A stretch of 64,000 bases of DNA, taken from the NCBI RefSeq assembly GCF_022921115.1, contig NZ_CP095075.1, positions 1,371,001 through 1,435,000 of the forward strand, in the 5' to 3' direction. The notes under the pieces are model-generated. The model saw only the letters and a program-made list of their open reading frames with translations. It was not told where the DNA came from and ran no database searches. Numbering within the stretch: the first letter of the stretch is position 1; each line of letters starts with the position of its first letter. The position numbers and the translations under genes were made by a program. Source of the stretch: Halobacillus amylolyticus (GTDB lineage: Bacteria > Bacillota > Bacilli > Bacillales > Halobacillaceae). Positions 53,306 to 62,173 of the stretch are shown piece after piece.

Positions 53306-54163
53306 TCATTCCGCTCCTATCTTAAAAAATTTATATTCAATAGATGGAGTATAGGCTGTGGAGTCCTGATAATCCCAGAAACGATGGCGGCTATTCGTTG
53401 TATGTGCATTCACTAGTGGAAGACCTTGACTGTTCATTTTCACTACAATCGTATTATGATCAAAACGGCCCGTTCCCTGAAAATCATAACAAATGACATC
53501 ACCTGGAGATAAAAGAGAGGCATCCGTTACTTCTTTAGCCGTTAACCCTTGCCTTGCTCCGCTCAAGTACCAACGGAGGGAATGAGCAACAGCCCAGCTG
53601 TAACTCCAGCTATTACTGGAATACCACCATCCCTTGCCACGGTTTGGCTGCCCCCACATTGGTGCACCGCCAGCTCGCAAACATTGTGATATATAGTTGG
53701 TACAATCCACCTCAAAGTGTTTATAAGCAGGATTGTAACTGTCCCACCATCGCTCAGCGTACTGTACAGCTGCTCTCCTATCGTATTCAAATGGGACGCG
53801 TTGACTTGATTCCTTATCAGTAAACGCAGTGGCCAGATGCTCATTCCCGCCTAAACTCTTTTCAGTTTCAGTGTGCTGCTCTACTAATTCTTTCCTCTCC
53901 AATAACGCTTCACAATGATAGACGCCCTCTTCCAAGTAATATTTCTTCCGATCCTTTATCAATAGAGAGAGGGCAAGCATATAAGAAACATCTCTTGTTC
54001 CCCCATATTGCACTTGATGGTAAGGCTTCAAATGAAACGTCGCACGTTTGACAACCTGCCCCCGTTCATGCAACTTTTTCACCTTCCGTTCTAGCCATGG
54101 CTCATCTTGCTGCTCCATTAATCTCTCCATAATATCTTCCCAATACTCTTTTATTGCCTCCAT
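53306..54163 (-). CDS. yhbB: Amidase_6 domain protein (YhbB-like)
   Basis: The 285-residue protein has a helical N-terminal half and a C-terminal amidase-6 fold: Cys in FEVDCTNYISQCLRAGG, and His in GRFDHNTIVVKMN plus VNAHTTNSRHRF. The cysteine/histidine pair suggests a papain-like (CHAP/NlpC-like) hydrolase acting on wall peptides or amides. No signal peptide is seen. Position beside trmL matches B. subtilis yhbB. Confidence 0.85.
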   Translation of the reverse strand: MEAIKEYWEDIMERLMEQQDEPWLERKVKKLHERGQVVKRATFHLKPYHQVQYGGTRDVSYMLALSLLIKDRKKYYLEEGVYHCEALLERKELVEQHTETEKSLGGNEHLATAFTDKESSQRVPFEYDRRAAVQYAERWWDSYNPAYKHFEVDCTNYISQCLRAGGAPMWGQPNRGKGWWYSSNSWSYSWAVAHSLRWYLSGARQGLTAKEVTDASLLSPGDVICYDFQGTGRFDHNTIVVKMNSQGLPLVNAHTTNSRHRFWDYQDSTAYTPSIEYKFFKIGAE

Positions 54164-54202
54164 TCACATCGCCCCTTTTTTCTATCTTATGAGCAAAAAA
54201 AT

Positions 54203-54243
54203 AAAACCATGAGCATAAGCATGAATGCTTTGATCATGGTTTT
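54203..54243 (-). terminator. Terminator hairpin upstream of yhbB
   Basis: AAAACCATGA and TCATGGTTTT form a perfect 10-bp stem with a GCAT inner hairpin, followed on the minus strand by ATTTTTTT. Confidence 0.8.
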
Positions 54244-54246
54244 CGT

Positions 54247-54360
54247 GCGTCTCACTCTCCTTTTATCAGCGCTCACTCTCCTTTTATCAGCGCTCACTCT
54301 CCTTTTATCAGCGCTCACTCTCCTTTTATCAGCGCTCACTCTCCTTTTATCAGCGCTCAC
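54247..54360. repeat. 21-bp tandem array, AGCGCTCACTCTCC type
   Basis: Five 21-base units (AGCGCTCACTCTCC then TTTTATC) and a partial sixth, nearly identical to one another. The unit differs from that at 29587 by four positions. Minus-strand translation is a repeating SADKRRV. Confidence 0.9.
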
Positions 54361-54394
54361 AAAAAAGGATGCGCCAGGCGCATCCTTTTTTGTG
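54358..54394. terminator. Terminator of ogt
   Basis: CACAAAAAAGGATGCGCC with its inverse is a perfect 18-bp palindrome, followed by T or A runs; it abuts the ogt stop. Confidence 0.9.
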
Positions 54395-54400
54395 AAATCA

Positions 54401-54946
54401 TTATTTTGCTTGCATGAGCTGTGGATTTCCTTCCCAATCAAGCAGCTTTTGCTTTTTATCTAATCCACCTGCATATCCTACTAATTTTCCGTTGCTCCCG
54501 ATCACTCGGTGGCACGGTACAACGATTGAAAAAGGATTTTTGTTAACAGCGCCGCCTACTGCACGTACAGATTTAGGAGCCTGAAGGACCTCTGCCACTT
54601 CCTTATAGGATTTTATTTCTCCTAAGGGAATGGTATGAAGCAACGCTCTCCACACACTTCTTTGAAAAGCTGTACCGTAACAATTTAACGGCAGTGAAAA
54701 CTCTTTCCGATCACCACCAAAGTATTCGTTAATTTCCGTCCTTGTCTGTTTCACATACTGGTGATCCGGGTCATGTTTAAACTCGCCTTTTAGAAAATGC
54801 TTTTTTGTCCAGGCTTGGTAAAATGTTATCCGGTCTTCGTACTCTCCATAATCAATCCTGTTTACCCCTTTATCATCAGCCAACACGGTTATCGGACCCA
54901 CAGGGGAGTCGAATACGTCATAATACAGATAAGATGGATGATTCAT
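54401..54946 (-). CDS. ogt: O6-alkylguanine-DNA alkyltransferase
   Basis: ATG at 54946 (MNHPSYLYYDVFDSPVGP) follows AAGGGGA and gives 181 residues. The acceptor Cys is in VVPCHRVIGSNGKLVGYAGGLDKKQKLL and the recognition helix in GTAFQRSVWRALLHTIPLGEIKSYKEVAE. It removes alkyl groups from guanine in a suicide reaction. It is a one-domain enzyme, not fused to an Ada regulator. Confidence 0.94.
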   Translation of the reverse strand: MNHPSYLYYDVFDSPVGPITVLADDKGVNRIDYGEYEDRITFYQAWTKKHFLKGEFKHDPDHQYVKQTRTEINEYFGGDRKEFSLPLNCYGTAFQRSVWRALLHTIPLGEIKSYKEVAEVLQAPKSVRAVGGAVNKNPFSIVVPCHRVIGSNGKLVGYAGGLDKKQKLLDWEGNPQLMQAK

Positions 54947-55016
54947 AGATAATCCCCTTACTAACATTTTTTTCTATTATACAATAATCTATCTTCTTAT
55001 GAAAAGGTATACTCTA

Positions 55017-56150
55017 TTATTGTTCCTGAAATTGCAGGCCCTTTTCCATTTCAAAAAGTACTTCGTCATTTTCTTCCATAACTTGAGCCTTTTCGATGGC
55101 AATATAGCAAGCTGTCGTTCCAATTTTTCCAAGTCCATAGGCCGCTGTTCCCCTAATTACTGGCCTTGGATCATTCTTCATCAAGCGAATCAATTCATCG
55201 ATTGATGTTTGATCTTTATAGTGGGCTAAAGCAAGAATCGCATTGCGTTGAATCGGTTTCTTCCCTCGCCAAGATCCCGACGCAGAACCGAATTTCTCTT
55301 TAAATTCACGGTTTGACATCGACAACAAAGGAATCAGCTTTGGCTTAGCTACTTCTGGATCCGGTTCAAATTCCTCATGGTTATGGAAATCTTTCTTCCT
55401 ATTTTTAGGACAAACGGTCTGGCAAGTATCACAGCCGTAAAGGCGATTACCAATTTTAGTTCTAAATTCATCAGGCAGAAAGTCTTTCGTCTGGGTCAAA
55501 AAAGCGATACATCGCTGGGCATTAAGTTGCCCGCCTTGGACCAGCGCGTCTGTAGGGCAGGCATCTACACATATATTGCAATCCCCGCAAGAATCAACAA
55601 CCGGTTCATCCGGTTCAAAAGGAATATTTGTCACCATTTCGCCTAAATAAACATAAGAGCCAAATTCCGGTGTAATAATCGCACTGTTTTTCCCACTAAA
55701 ACCAATTCCTGCGCGTTCAGCAACAGCACGATCAGATAATTCCCCTGTATCGACCATCGAAGATAACTCTGCTTCAGGAAAACGTTCCTTTATGAATGTG
55801 GCTAATTTTTGCAAACGATCCCTAAGCACATCATGATAATCCCGTCCCCAGGAGGCACGACAAAAAATCCCTCGCCGCTCCCCTTTCACACTACGTGGGG
55901 CATCGTGCATTTTTGAGGGGTAGGCAAGCGCTATAGATATGATGGACTGGGCACCAGGAAGCAAACGGTTCGGCTCCGTCCGCTCTTCAAGACTCCCCTT
56001 TTCAAACCCAGATTGATAGCCAAGGTCTTGTTGTTTCTTCAATCTTGCTTTCAGTTCTCCAAATACATCGACAGACGCAAAGCCGATTTTGTCTATTCCG
56101 ATTTCTTTACTGTATGCAATGACTTCTTTTTTGAATGTGTGATCGTCCAC
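55017..56150 (-). CDS. queG: Epoxyqueuosine reductase
   Basis: The 377-residue protein carries the cobalamin-binding N-terminal region, two [4Fe-4S] motifs (DSCGDCNICVDACPTDAL and YGCDTCQTVCPKN), and a C-terminal HEAT-like region (DPRPVIRGTAAYGLGKIG). It completes queuosine of tRNA. GTG at 56150 follows GGAGG. It lies beside ogt and yhbB in the yhbA-type order of B. subtilis. Confidence 0.94.
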   Translation of the reverse strand: MDDHTFKKEVIAYSKEIGIDKIGFASVDVFGELKARLKKQQDLGYQSGFEKGSLEERTEPNRLLPGAQSIISIALAYPSKMHDAPRSVKGERRGIFCRASWGRDYHDVLRDRLQKLATFIKERFPEAELSSMVDTGELSDRAVAERAGIGFSGKNSAIITPEFGSYVYLGEMVTNIPFEPDEPVVDSCGDCNICVDACPTDALVQGGQLNAQRCIAFLTQTKDFLPDEFRTKIGNRLYGCDTCQTVCPKNRKKDFHNHEEFEPDPEVAKPKLIPLLSMSNREFKEKFGSASGSWRGKKPIQRNAILALAHYKDQTSIDELIRLMKNDPRPVIRGTAAYGLGKIGTTACYIAIEKAQVMEENDEVLFEMEKGLQFQEQ

Positions 56151-56193
56151 CTTGACTACCTCCTTTCTATATGAATGCTTTAATTACTATTAT

Positions 56194-57900
56194 TTATCTC
56201 AAGTCTCTCACTTTTGCTGTGCGCAATCGATTTAAAGCTGACGCGATTTCAAATCGTCGAGGTCGGGCAAGTTCCCCTGGATGCTGATCCTTAAAGGGAG
56301 CAATTGATGCTAGCCCTTCTTCATCGAGCTGTTGATCAATTTTATCTAGTAACTCTTTTAACGAATAATTTTTATCTAACCAGCCTTTTTTACTCAAATG
56401 TAACAAAAGGTCAGCAATCAAGTTTGTTTGCGAAGGATCGACAAGTTGTTCGACCGCATCAAGCGCCAGCTCCGTCCTTCCCATTAAAATGAGGGCTCTC
56501 CCTTTCGCTTGCACTTTTTCCTTTTTCCCTTTTCTTGCTTGAATCGACTGAGCCTCAAATGATCTTGCAGGCAATGTACCAAATGACTCCTCCAAGGTCT
56601 GGCGCTTACTCGGATATTTTGCAGCGATTTGCTTTGCCTGTTCTGTCACATGATGTGGGACATATTGATCCATCATAATCACTTCATCAGCAGCGTGAAA
56701 ATAGTCGCCAGAGCCACCCATAACTAATATGGTAGATACATCTAGTTCATCGCGCATCTGTGTTATTTTATCAATAAACGGGGTAATCGGTTCCTTCTCA
56801 CTGACAACAAGTTCTTGCATCCGCTCATCACGAATCATAAAGTTGGTTGCGCTCGTATCTTCATCAATTAGTAACGTTTGTGCACCAGCCTCAATTGCTT
56901 CGATAACATTGGCAGCTTGTGATGTACTCCCACTGGCGTTCTCCGTTGAAAATTGTGTCGTATCGACCCCATGAGGCAAATTTTTGATGAAAGGCGAAAT
57001 ATCTACATTTGTAACTTGCCGGCCGTCTTCCGCTCTTACTTTGACAGCTTGAGGGTCTGTAACGACATACTCCCGACCATCCCCGCTAATATGGGGATAC
57101 ACTCCTCGCTCAATGGCTTTGAGTAAGGTACTTTTACCATGATAACCGCCACCGACAATCAGAGCAATCCCCTTACGGATCGCCATCCCTGTCAATGGCT
57201 CCTCTCGATGCGGCAGTTTAATTGCGACCCTGTTCGCTTCAGGACTTTGAAAAGCAACAGCATTCTTCATTGGTTGATCACTTACCCCACTCGCCCGCGG
57301 TAAAGTAGCGCCATCCGCAATAAATGATATAAACCCTTCTTCTTTCATTTTATCCAAAATGACTTGATGCTGATCAGCTAATTTCACGGCTTCGTCTATT
57401 TCTTTATCCGTAATACTTAAAACGGATTTCTCTATCATTTCAGGTAACACTTGAAAAAACAGCTTGTCCGCCTGTTTTCCATTGATCCTGCGTCCATTTG
57501 CCGGTAGACCAACTGTTAAACAAACGGTCGTATACCCATTTTCAAAAACAACAGCCGTACGTTCCAAGATCTCCTGACCAGGACGGTCAATGACAACAAG
57601 ACCGCTCTTTCCTGAACCGTGCACATTGGGGTTTGAATGCTGAATGACATTTGACACTTTCCTCGTCATCACATCCTCAGCAAACACTTTTCGCTTGTTC
57701 GTTGATGTCCACTCCTGATCAATCGCACGCGTTTTATGAGGGATGCGTACACGTATTTTCGAAGGCGCAGCAAAGGGATCACCTTGAACATAATCAATGA
57801 GCAACTCATACGATGGAAAAAAGTATCGTCCTTGAATTTGTTTATAACCTTTGTAGCTCTTACCATCTATTTGCTGCAGCAGATTTTTTAACTTTTTCAT
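56194..57900 (-). CDS. ABC-class predicted ATPase (COG3044, MRB1590-like)
   Basis: ATG at 57900 (MKKLKNLLQQIDGKSYKGY) gives 568 residues. An N-terminal region with RVRIPHKTRAID and an ABC-type core follow: Walker A VGGGYHGKSTLLKAIERG, signature-like ENASGSTSQAANVIEAIEAG, Walker B LLIDEDTSATNFMIRD. The late MGGSGDYFHAADEVIMMDQ is a switch region. Relatives include the RNA-binding MRB1590 of trypanosomes; the bacterial function is unknown. It lies downstream of queG on the same strand. Confidence 0.88.
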   Translation of the reverse strand: MKKLKNLLQQIDGKSYKGYKQIQGRYFFPSYELLIDYVQGDPFAAPSKIRVRIPHKTRAIDQEWTSTNKRKVFAEDVMTRKVSNVIQHSNPNVHGSGKSGLVVIDRPGQEILERTAVVFENGYTTVCLTVGLPANGRRINGKQADKLFFQVLPEMIEKSVLSITDKEIDEAVKLADQHQVILDKMKEEGFISFIADGATLPRASGVSDQPMKNAVAFQSPEANRVAIKLPHREEPLTGMAIRKGIALIVGGGYHGKSTLLKAIERGVYPHISGDGREYVVTDPQAVKVRAEDGRQVTNVDISPFIKNLPHGVDTTQFSTENASGSTSQAANVIEAIEAGAQTLLIDEDTSATNFMIRDERMQELVVSEKEPITPFIDKITQMRDELDVSTILVMGGSGDYFHAADEVIMMDQYVPHHVTEQAKQIAAKYPSKRQTLEESFGTLPARSFEAQSIQARKGKKEKVQAKGRALILMGRTELALDAVEQLVDPSQTNLIADLLLHLSKKGWLDKNYSLKELLDKIDQQLDEEGLASIAPFKDQHPGELARPRRFEIASALNRLRTAKVRDLR

Positions 57901-57943
57901 AGAACACCACTCCTCTATCATCTATGTATCCTTTAGGCTTCAA

Positions 57944-57989
57944 TAAAAAACGCAATGCTTCGTTATTTAAATAAACGAAACACTGCGTT
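57944..57989 (-). terminator. Terminator of tRNA-Gly
   Basis: Imperfect 20-bp arms (AACGCAGTG... with CATTGCGTT) end in TTTTTT on the minus strand. Confidence 0.75.
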
Positions 57990-58036
57990 GGTTCACATCG
58001 TATAAAAATAATGGCATACTACCTTATAAGTAGTTA

Positions 58037-58110
58037 TGGAGCGGGTGAAGGGAATCGAACCCTCATCATCAGCTTGGAAGGCTGAGGTTTTACCACTAAA
58101 CTACACCCGC
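58037..58110 (-). tRNA. tRNA-Gly (anticodon TCC)
   Basis: The cloverleaf is visible on the minus strand: acceptor GCGGGTG/CACCCGC, D-arm TAGTTTAGTGGTAAAA, anticodon loop CTTCCAA, T-arm GGGTTCGATTCCC, and an encoded CCA. Total 74 nt. Confidence 0.97.
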
Positions 58111-58223
58111 ATTTAAAGAGGTATCATTAGCCGTGTTCTTACATGCCTCTTCCTCTGAAAAGCCTATCAAGGGAAGCATATCCGTCGAGGCAACTCGCAG
58201 CGGATTCGGGGAGTTTCGCTTGT

Positions 58224-58253
58224 GGCTGAAATTTCACCACTAACCACACCCGC
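58224..58253 (-). pseudogene. Partial tRNA-Gly 5' half
   Basis: Thirty bases reading GCGGGTGTGGTTAGTGGTGA then AATTTCAGCC match the first 31 bases of the adjacent tRNA-Gly apart from five changes and one deletion. The anticodon loop and 3' half are missing. Beyond it the sequence reads like other Bacillaceae intergenic repeat debris. Confidence 0.7.
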
Positions 58254-58721
58254 GTTTGATTTCGAAATCGTATTTTTTATTATAACAACCATACATAGAG
58301 TATGCAATACGAAATAATCTATTTTTGTCGAATAATATCATTCATTTATTCTATTCTTATTACACTACTAGTATAGTGATCTTTCCCCACTTTTATACGA
58401 AGATATCAAAAATAATTCAAGGCCTTATTTACCATCAAGAGAATAAATGCTATCAGGGGAATAAAAATAGTGATACGTTAGGTGTTTATTGTAGACCCTA
58501 TTTGTGGAGTTATATATTTGGTCCAAATATTCCCTTAGTCGCTTCATTACCTAAAAAAGGTTCATCATTTGCTTATCGTATTTGCCCTGATAATCGTGTA
58601 CTTGTTAGGGCCAGGTATTTATCATAGCTTTTTAGGCTAAAACAGTTGAATTGATTGGCAAGGAAACTTACGATAAGAAGAGTACATAATACGCGATATT
58701 TTTGAAAAGGTTGATGAAGCA
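58254..58721. other. AT-rich gap
   Basis: The largest frame (58325-58627, 100 codons, MSNNIIHLFYSYY...) lacks a ribosome site and resembles no family. An imperfect inverted repeat CACTA...TAGTG at 58363-58378 is a possible operator. Nothing else stands out. Confidence 0.4.
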
Positions 58722-60902
58722 TTGAAGCAATCACAATTTAAGCATTATTGGATCACCCGACTACTCGCCTCTGACCCTGGGCGAAAAAGACTAAATCAGG
58801 CTGGCAAAGCCGTCATTAGTCTAATATCCTCGGTATCAGCAGTCATCCTCATACTCAGTATGTTAGGACAACCTCCCTTAATCCCAGCCATTGTTGCAGG
58901 GATCACTGGCATGCTCGGAATTATGACTGTTATGGATGACACAAAGAGGAAAAAGAAAATAACCACACTGTTACTAGGAATATCAGCAAGTTCCGGAGTA
59001 ACGGCAGGATCGTTATTAGCGTGGAATGCCTATCTTGTCTCAGGTTTAATGATTCTAATTATATTTAGCGCTTTTTATTTTTCACGATTTGGAAGCCGTT
59101 ACTTTTCACTTGGTATGATCGGATTTATGACTGTTTATTTTTCCTCCTTTTTAGGGCTTTCCCCAAGTGAATTACCTTGGTTTTACATGGGAATTGTCCT
59201 AGGTGTTGCTTTCGCATACCTATATAATTTTATTATCTTCAAAGACTCTGCCCAACTGTTAAAAAGGAGTATGCGTTCCTTTCATATTCAAGCAAACCTG
59301 ACGTTCGAACTGCTGATTGAAACGATTCAAGATCCAGAAACAAGGGATTCACGGATCAGAAAACTTCAGTATAATGTGAGCAAACTTAGAGAGTATGCAA
59401 GTAATGTAGCAACAGACTTAAACGCTCAAGATGTAAAAGGAATCTGGCCAGGCCTTACAACATCACAATTAAGACTGTACGTATTTGATACGGCAATGCT
59501 TGTCGCGACGTTAACAGATTCCTTGCAACAACTAAAGAAAGATGAAGCATTAGAAGCAGATGAGTTAAGGGAATTATTAATCAAGGTTATTACTTCGCTC
59601 CATAACTCAGAAGTTCTTGCACAAAATTATGAGGAAAAAAACTTGGTAGAAGCTCAAAAAACAACAGAGTCCTTACGTCAGATGATCGATGAGCTATTCG
59701 CAAAACAAAATTCACAACCTGGAAGATGGCTCTACATCATACGTAGAATTGAATCGATCGCCACACATGTAACAAATGGTGCGTTAGCCATCCAACAATC
59801 TTTACACAAGGGAAAGCAATCGGAAGAGAATACGGAAGACAATAACAGTCAAGATGAAGACAACGAAGAAAAAGAAGAAGACCAAGGGTTAAAGCCATCA
59901 ACGAAAAAAGCCTATCAATCATTAATTGCAGGAACGATAGCCATCATCGTTGGCCATTTCATTTCACCCATCCAACCTTACTGGGTCCTGCTCACCACGT
60001 TTATCGTACAGCTTGGGACAGAGTCTGTTGGCCGCACCTACATGAAAGGCCTTCAGCGTTCAGTAGGAACAGTCATTGGGGCTATGCTTGGATTTGTATT
60101 AGCTAAGGCCGTTTCGGGACATTCCATATTGGAAGTTATCCTCCTCTTTGTCGTCATATTTTTAGCCTTTTATATATTCGCTGTCTCTTACACATTAATG
60201 AGTCTCTTTATTACATTACTCATAGCCTTTATGTATGACCTTTTACTAGGCGGAATAAGTTTTGCCCTGTTAAGCGCACGCGTCATTGACACCATCGCGG
60301 GTGCAGCGATAGCCTTAACCATTTCAGCGGTTATTTTTCCAACAAAAACAAAGGAAAAAGTATCTGAAGCTTTTACCGACTATCTTAATGAACTTAACTC
60401 GTACGTCACCCAATATATTCGAAGCTTCCGGGAAACCATGGATATAAAAGAACTGGCCGACCACGCTTTTAAAATGGATGAAAAGATTCAAGCCATTAAA
60501 GATGAAGCCAAACCGATCCTCCAGCGTCCAGGAGCACTAAGACACCGAGAACTCCCGCGCTGGGTAACCATTTTCACAGCCATAAACTATTACGCCAAAC
60601 ACTTAGTCGCATCATCCTATCAAAAGAAATTCACTTACCCCGATGAACTGGAGAAAGTCTTTCCGTCAATGGGGGATAAATTTAACCATAATATAGAAAC
60701 ACTGACCCATATGATTAAAACTGGCGAAGGTGCTGGTGTGATCTACAACATGGATAATGAAAGAAAGCACATCGAACGCTTTGCCCCAGGACATAACGAG
60801 AATCAGGGTGACCTCATTCATCATCTTTACTATGTGTGGCGGATTAACCAGTCCATATTAATCTTAGGGAAAGAATTGGGTGCCGAAGAAAGAGATCGGT
60901 AA
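58722..60902 (+). CDS. FUSC/ArAE-type aromatic-acid exporter, membrane protein
   Basis: The 726-residue protein has two membrane bundles (about six segments in ~30-165 and six in ~400-550) and two soluble helical regions, the layout of fusaric acid resistance (FUSC) proteins. The second bundle contains FISPIQPYWVLLTTFIVQLGTESVGRTYMKGLQRSVGTVIGAMLGF, which is the FUSC/DUF893 signature. Residues ~355-395 are a Glu/Asp-rich linker. It should export aromatic acids. The start is TTG at 58722; the ribosome site is weak. Confidence 0.85.
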   Translation: MKQSQFKHYWITRLLASDPGRKRLNQAGKAVISLISSVSAVILILSMLGQPPLIPAIVAGITGMLGIMTVMDDTKRKKKITTLLLGISASSGVTAGSLLAWNAYLVSGLMILIIFSAFYFSRFGSRYFSLGMIGFMTVYFSSFLGLSPSELPWFYMGIVLGVAFAYLYNFIIFKDSAQLLKRSMRSFHIQANLTFELLIETIQDPETRDSRIRKLQYNVSKLREYASNVATDLNAQDVKGIWPGLTTSQLRLYVFDTAMLVATLTDSLQQLKKDEALEADELRELLIKVITSLHNSEVLAQNYEEKNLVEAQKTTESLRQMIDELFAKQNSQPGRWLYIIRRIESIATHVTNGALAIQQSLHKGKQSEENTEDNNSQDEDNEEKEEDQGLKPSTKKAYQSLIAGTIAIIVGHFISPIQPYWVLLTTFIVQLGTESVGRTYMKGLQRSVGTVIGAMLGFVLAKAVSGHSILEVILLFVVIFLAFYIFAVSYTLMSLFITLLIAFMYDLLLGGISFALLSARVIDTIAGAAIALTISAVIFPTKTKEKVSEAFTDYLNELNSYVTQYIRSFRETMDIKELADHAFKMDEKIQAIKDEAKPILQRPGALRHRELPRWVTIFTAINYYAKHLVASSYQKKFTYPDELEKVFPSMGDKFNHNIETLTHMIKTGEGAGVIYNMDNERKHIERFAPGHNENQGDLIHHLYYVWRINQSILILGKELGAEERDR

Positions 60903-60910
60903 ACTGAACG

Positions 60911-60947
60911 AAAAAAGAACTGACGTCAGAAAACGTCAGTTCTTTTT
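60911..60947 (+). terminator. Terminator of the FUSC gene
   Basis: AAAAAGAACTGACG and CGTCAGTTCTTTTT form a 14-bp stem around TCAGAAAA. Confidence 0.9.
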
Positions 60948-61050
60948 GATTAAGAAAGATAAGATTAAAATTGCGATTCAACACTATTCCATTTACAACA
61001 ACTTTTCGTTCCGGTCTGTCAGCACTATGTAGAACACTACTAACAGGGAT

Positions 61051-61632
61051 TCATTCCCCTCTCCCTAACGTTTCGGTAACGTTCCAAACCTTGTCGTAAC
61101 CATTATATGAATTTAACGCTATATCAAGGTCATGAAACATACGATGAAGGTTTCTAACTGTACTTCTATCTTCACTCTCAAGAACTGAATTTGCAAGCCC
61201 TTCAATTTCTTGTAAATCACTTTTTAAGGTTTCGGAAGTCACATTTGGCAGCAACCCTTCAACCTTTGAAAGAACCGTTTTCGCTTTCGCTCGTTGGTCG
61301 TTCCAGTTTAAGGTTGCAATTCCACCATAACCTGTTGTGTCATTATAAAAATCGTGTGTCGTGGATACAAACTCACCGACGTCTTTGTTCTCTTCCCCGA
61401 CTGTTGCCTGAGTTTGTTCGATTGTATTGGTGGAAACTTCTCCAGCTTTCGCCTCTTCCTGCGCCCCTTTCGTTTGGTTTGTGTCGCTGCTCGCTTCCTG
61501 TTGGAAAATTAAATTTGCAACAATAAGGTAAACGAACACACCCAGGGCTAAAAATGCAACGGCTCCCAACGCCCACATAATCTTCTTAAATAATGTATTA
61601 AAAATAAAATCCCCTCGCTTTTCTTGTAACAT
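61051..61632 (-). CDS. Membrane-anchored extracytoplasmic protein, unknown
   Basis: The 193-residue frame has one N-terminal membrane segment (IMWALGAVAFLALGVFVYLIVANLI) and an extracytoplasmic part: a Thr/Glu/Gln-rich stalk (~50-85) and a helical domain (STTHDFYNDTTGYGGIATLNWNDQRAKAK...). No family is recognised. The start is uncertain: AGCGAGGGG lies inside the frame, so translation may start downstream of the first Met. Confidence 0.65.
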   Translation of the reverse strand: MLQEKRGDFIFNTLFKKIMWALGAVAFLALGVFVYLIVANLIFQQEASSDTNQTKGAQEEAKAGEVSTNTIEQTQATVGEENKDVGEFVSTTHDFYNDTTGYGGIATLNWNDQRAKAKTVLSKVEGLLPNVTSETLKSDLQEIEGLANSVLESEDRSTVRNLHRMFHDLDIALNSYNGYDKVWNVTETLGRGE

Positions 61633-62041
61633 AATCGTAACATCGAAAGAAAATCATGTAAATTAATCCAATAGAATTCCCCATTTTGAAAAACCACTTT
61701 CCAATTATTTTATTTCGCTACTGTATGTATCATTATCCAGATTTTACATTATTGGAAAAATAAAAGAACTATCGATGAACATCTTACTTATCAAAATCTA
61801 CTCAGGAACATTGTGAAGATATATTGCAATTAGAGACAATGTTGATTATGAAAAGATGTTACTGTCTAACCCATCATACTTATTATTTAAGCCCCATTTA
61901 CCATGTTATCAAAATGTTCGTGCATATCTTTCACAAACTAAATCACACGGAAGGCCCTACCAATGCACAACAAAGGGTTAACCTATTCCTTACATTGGGG
62001 ACACGCTATCTTCTGCAATCCTATTAAATCAATATTTCACA

Positions 62042-62160
62042 CTAAGGCAAAGCAACATTCTAAAGTCCGCCCTTTCCCGCCTAAATCTTCAAAAGGAATG
62101 TTCTCATACATTTGTCGGAAAGTATCGAAGTTTTTTAATCCTATAACTTCAACACTTACG
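62042..62160 (-). pseudogene. Truncated ASCH-domain-like fragment
   Basis: A 38-codon frame on the minus strand reads VSVEVIGLKNFDTFRQMYE then NIPFEDLGGKGRTLECC, reminiscent of the middle of ASCH-domain proteins (EVIGL...F..MY..IPFEDFG). It starts right after the YkfA-like gene without any start codon or 5' region. The remaining gap (61633-62041) shows no gene. Confidence 0.35.
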
Positions 62161-62173
62161 TAAAGATTTAGAT

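Noticed and set aside
54187..54441. Frames encoding repeated SADKRRV or LLSALTL
   Set aside because: By-product of the second 21-bp array; crosses two terminators and overlaps ogt.
58325..58627. 100-codon plus-strand frame
   Set aside because: No ribosome site, biased AT composition and no recognisable family.
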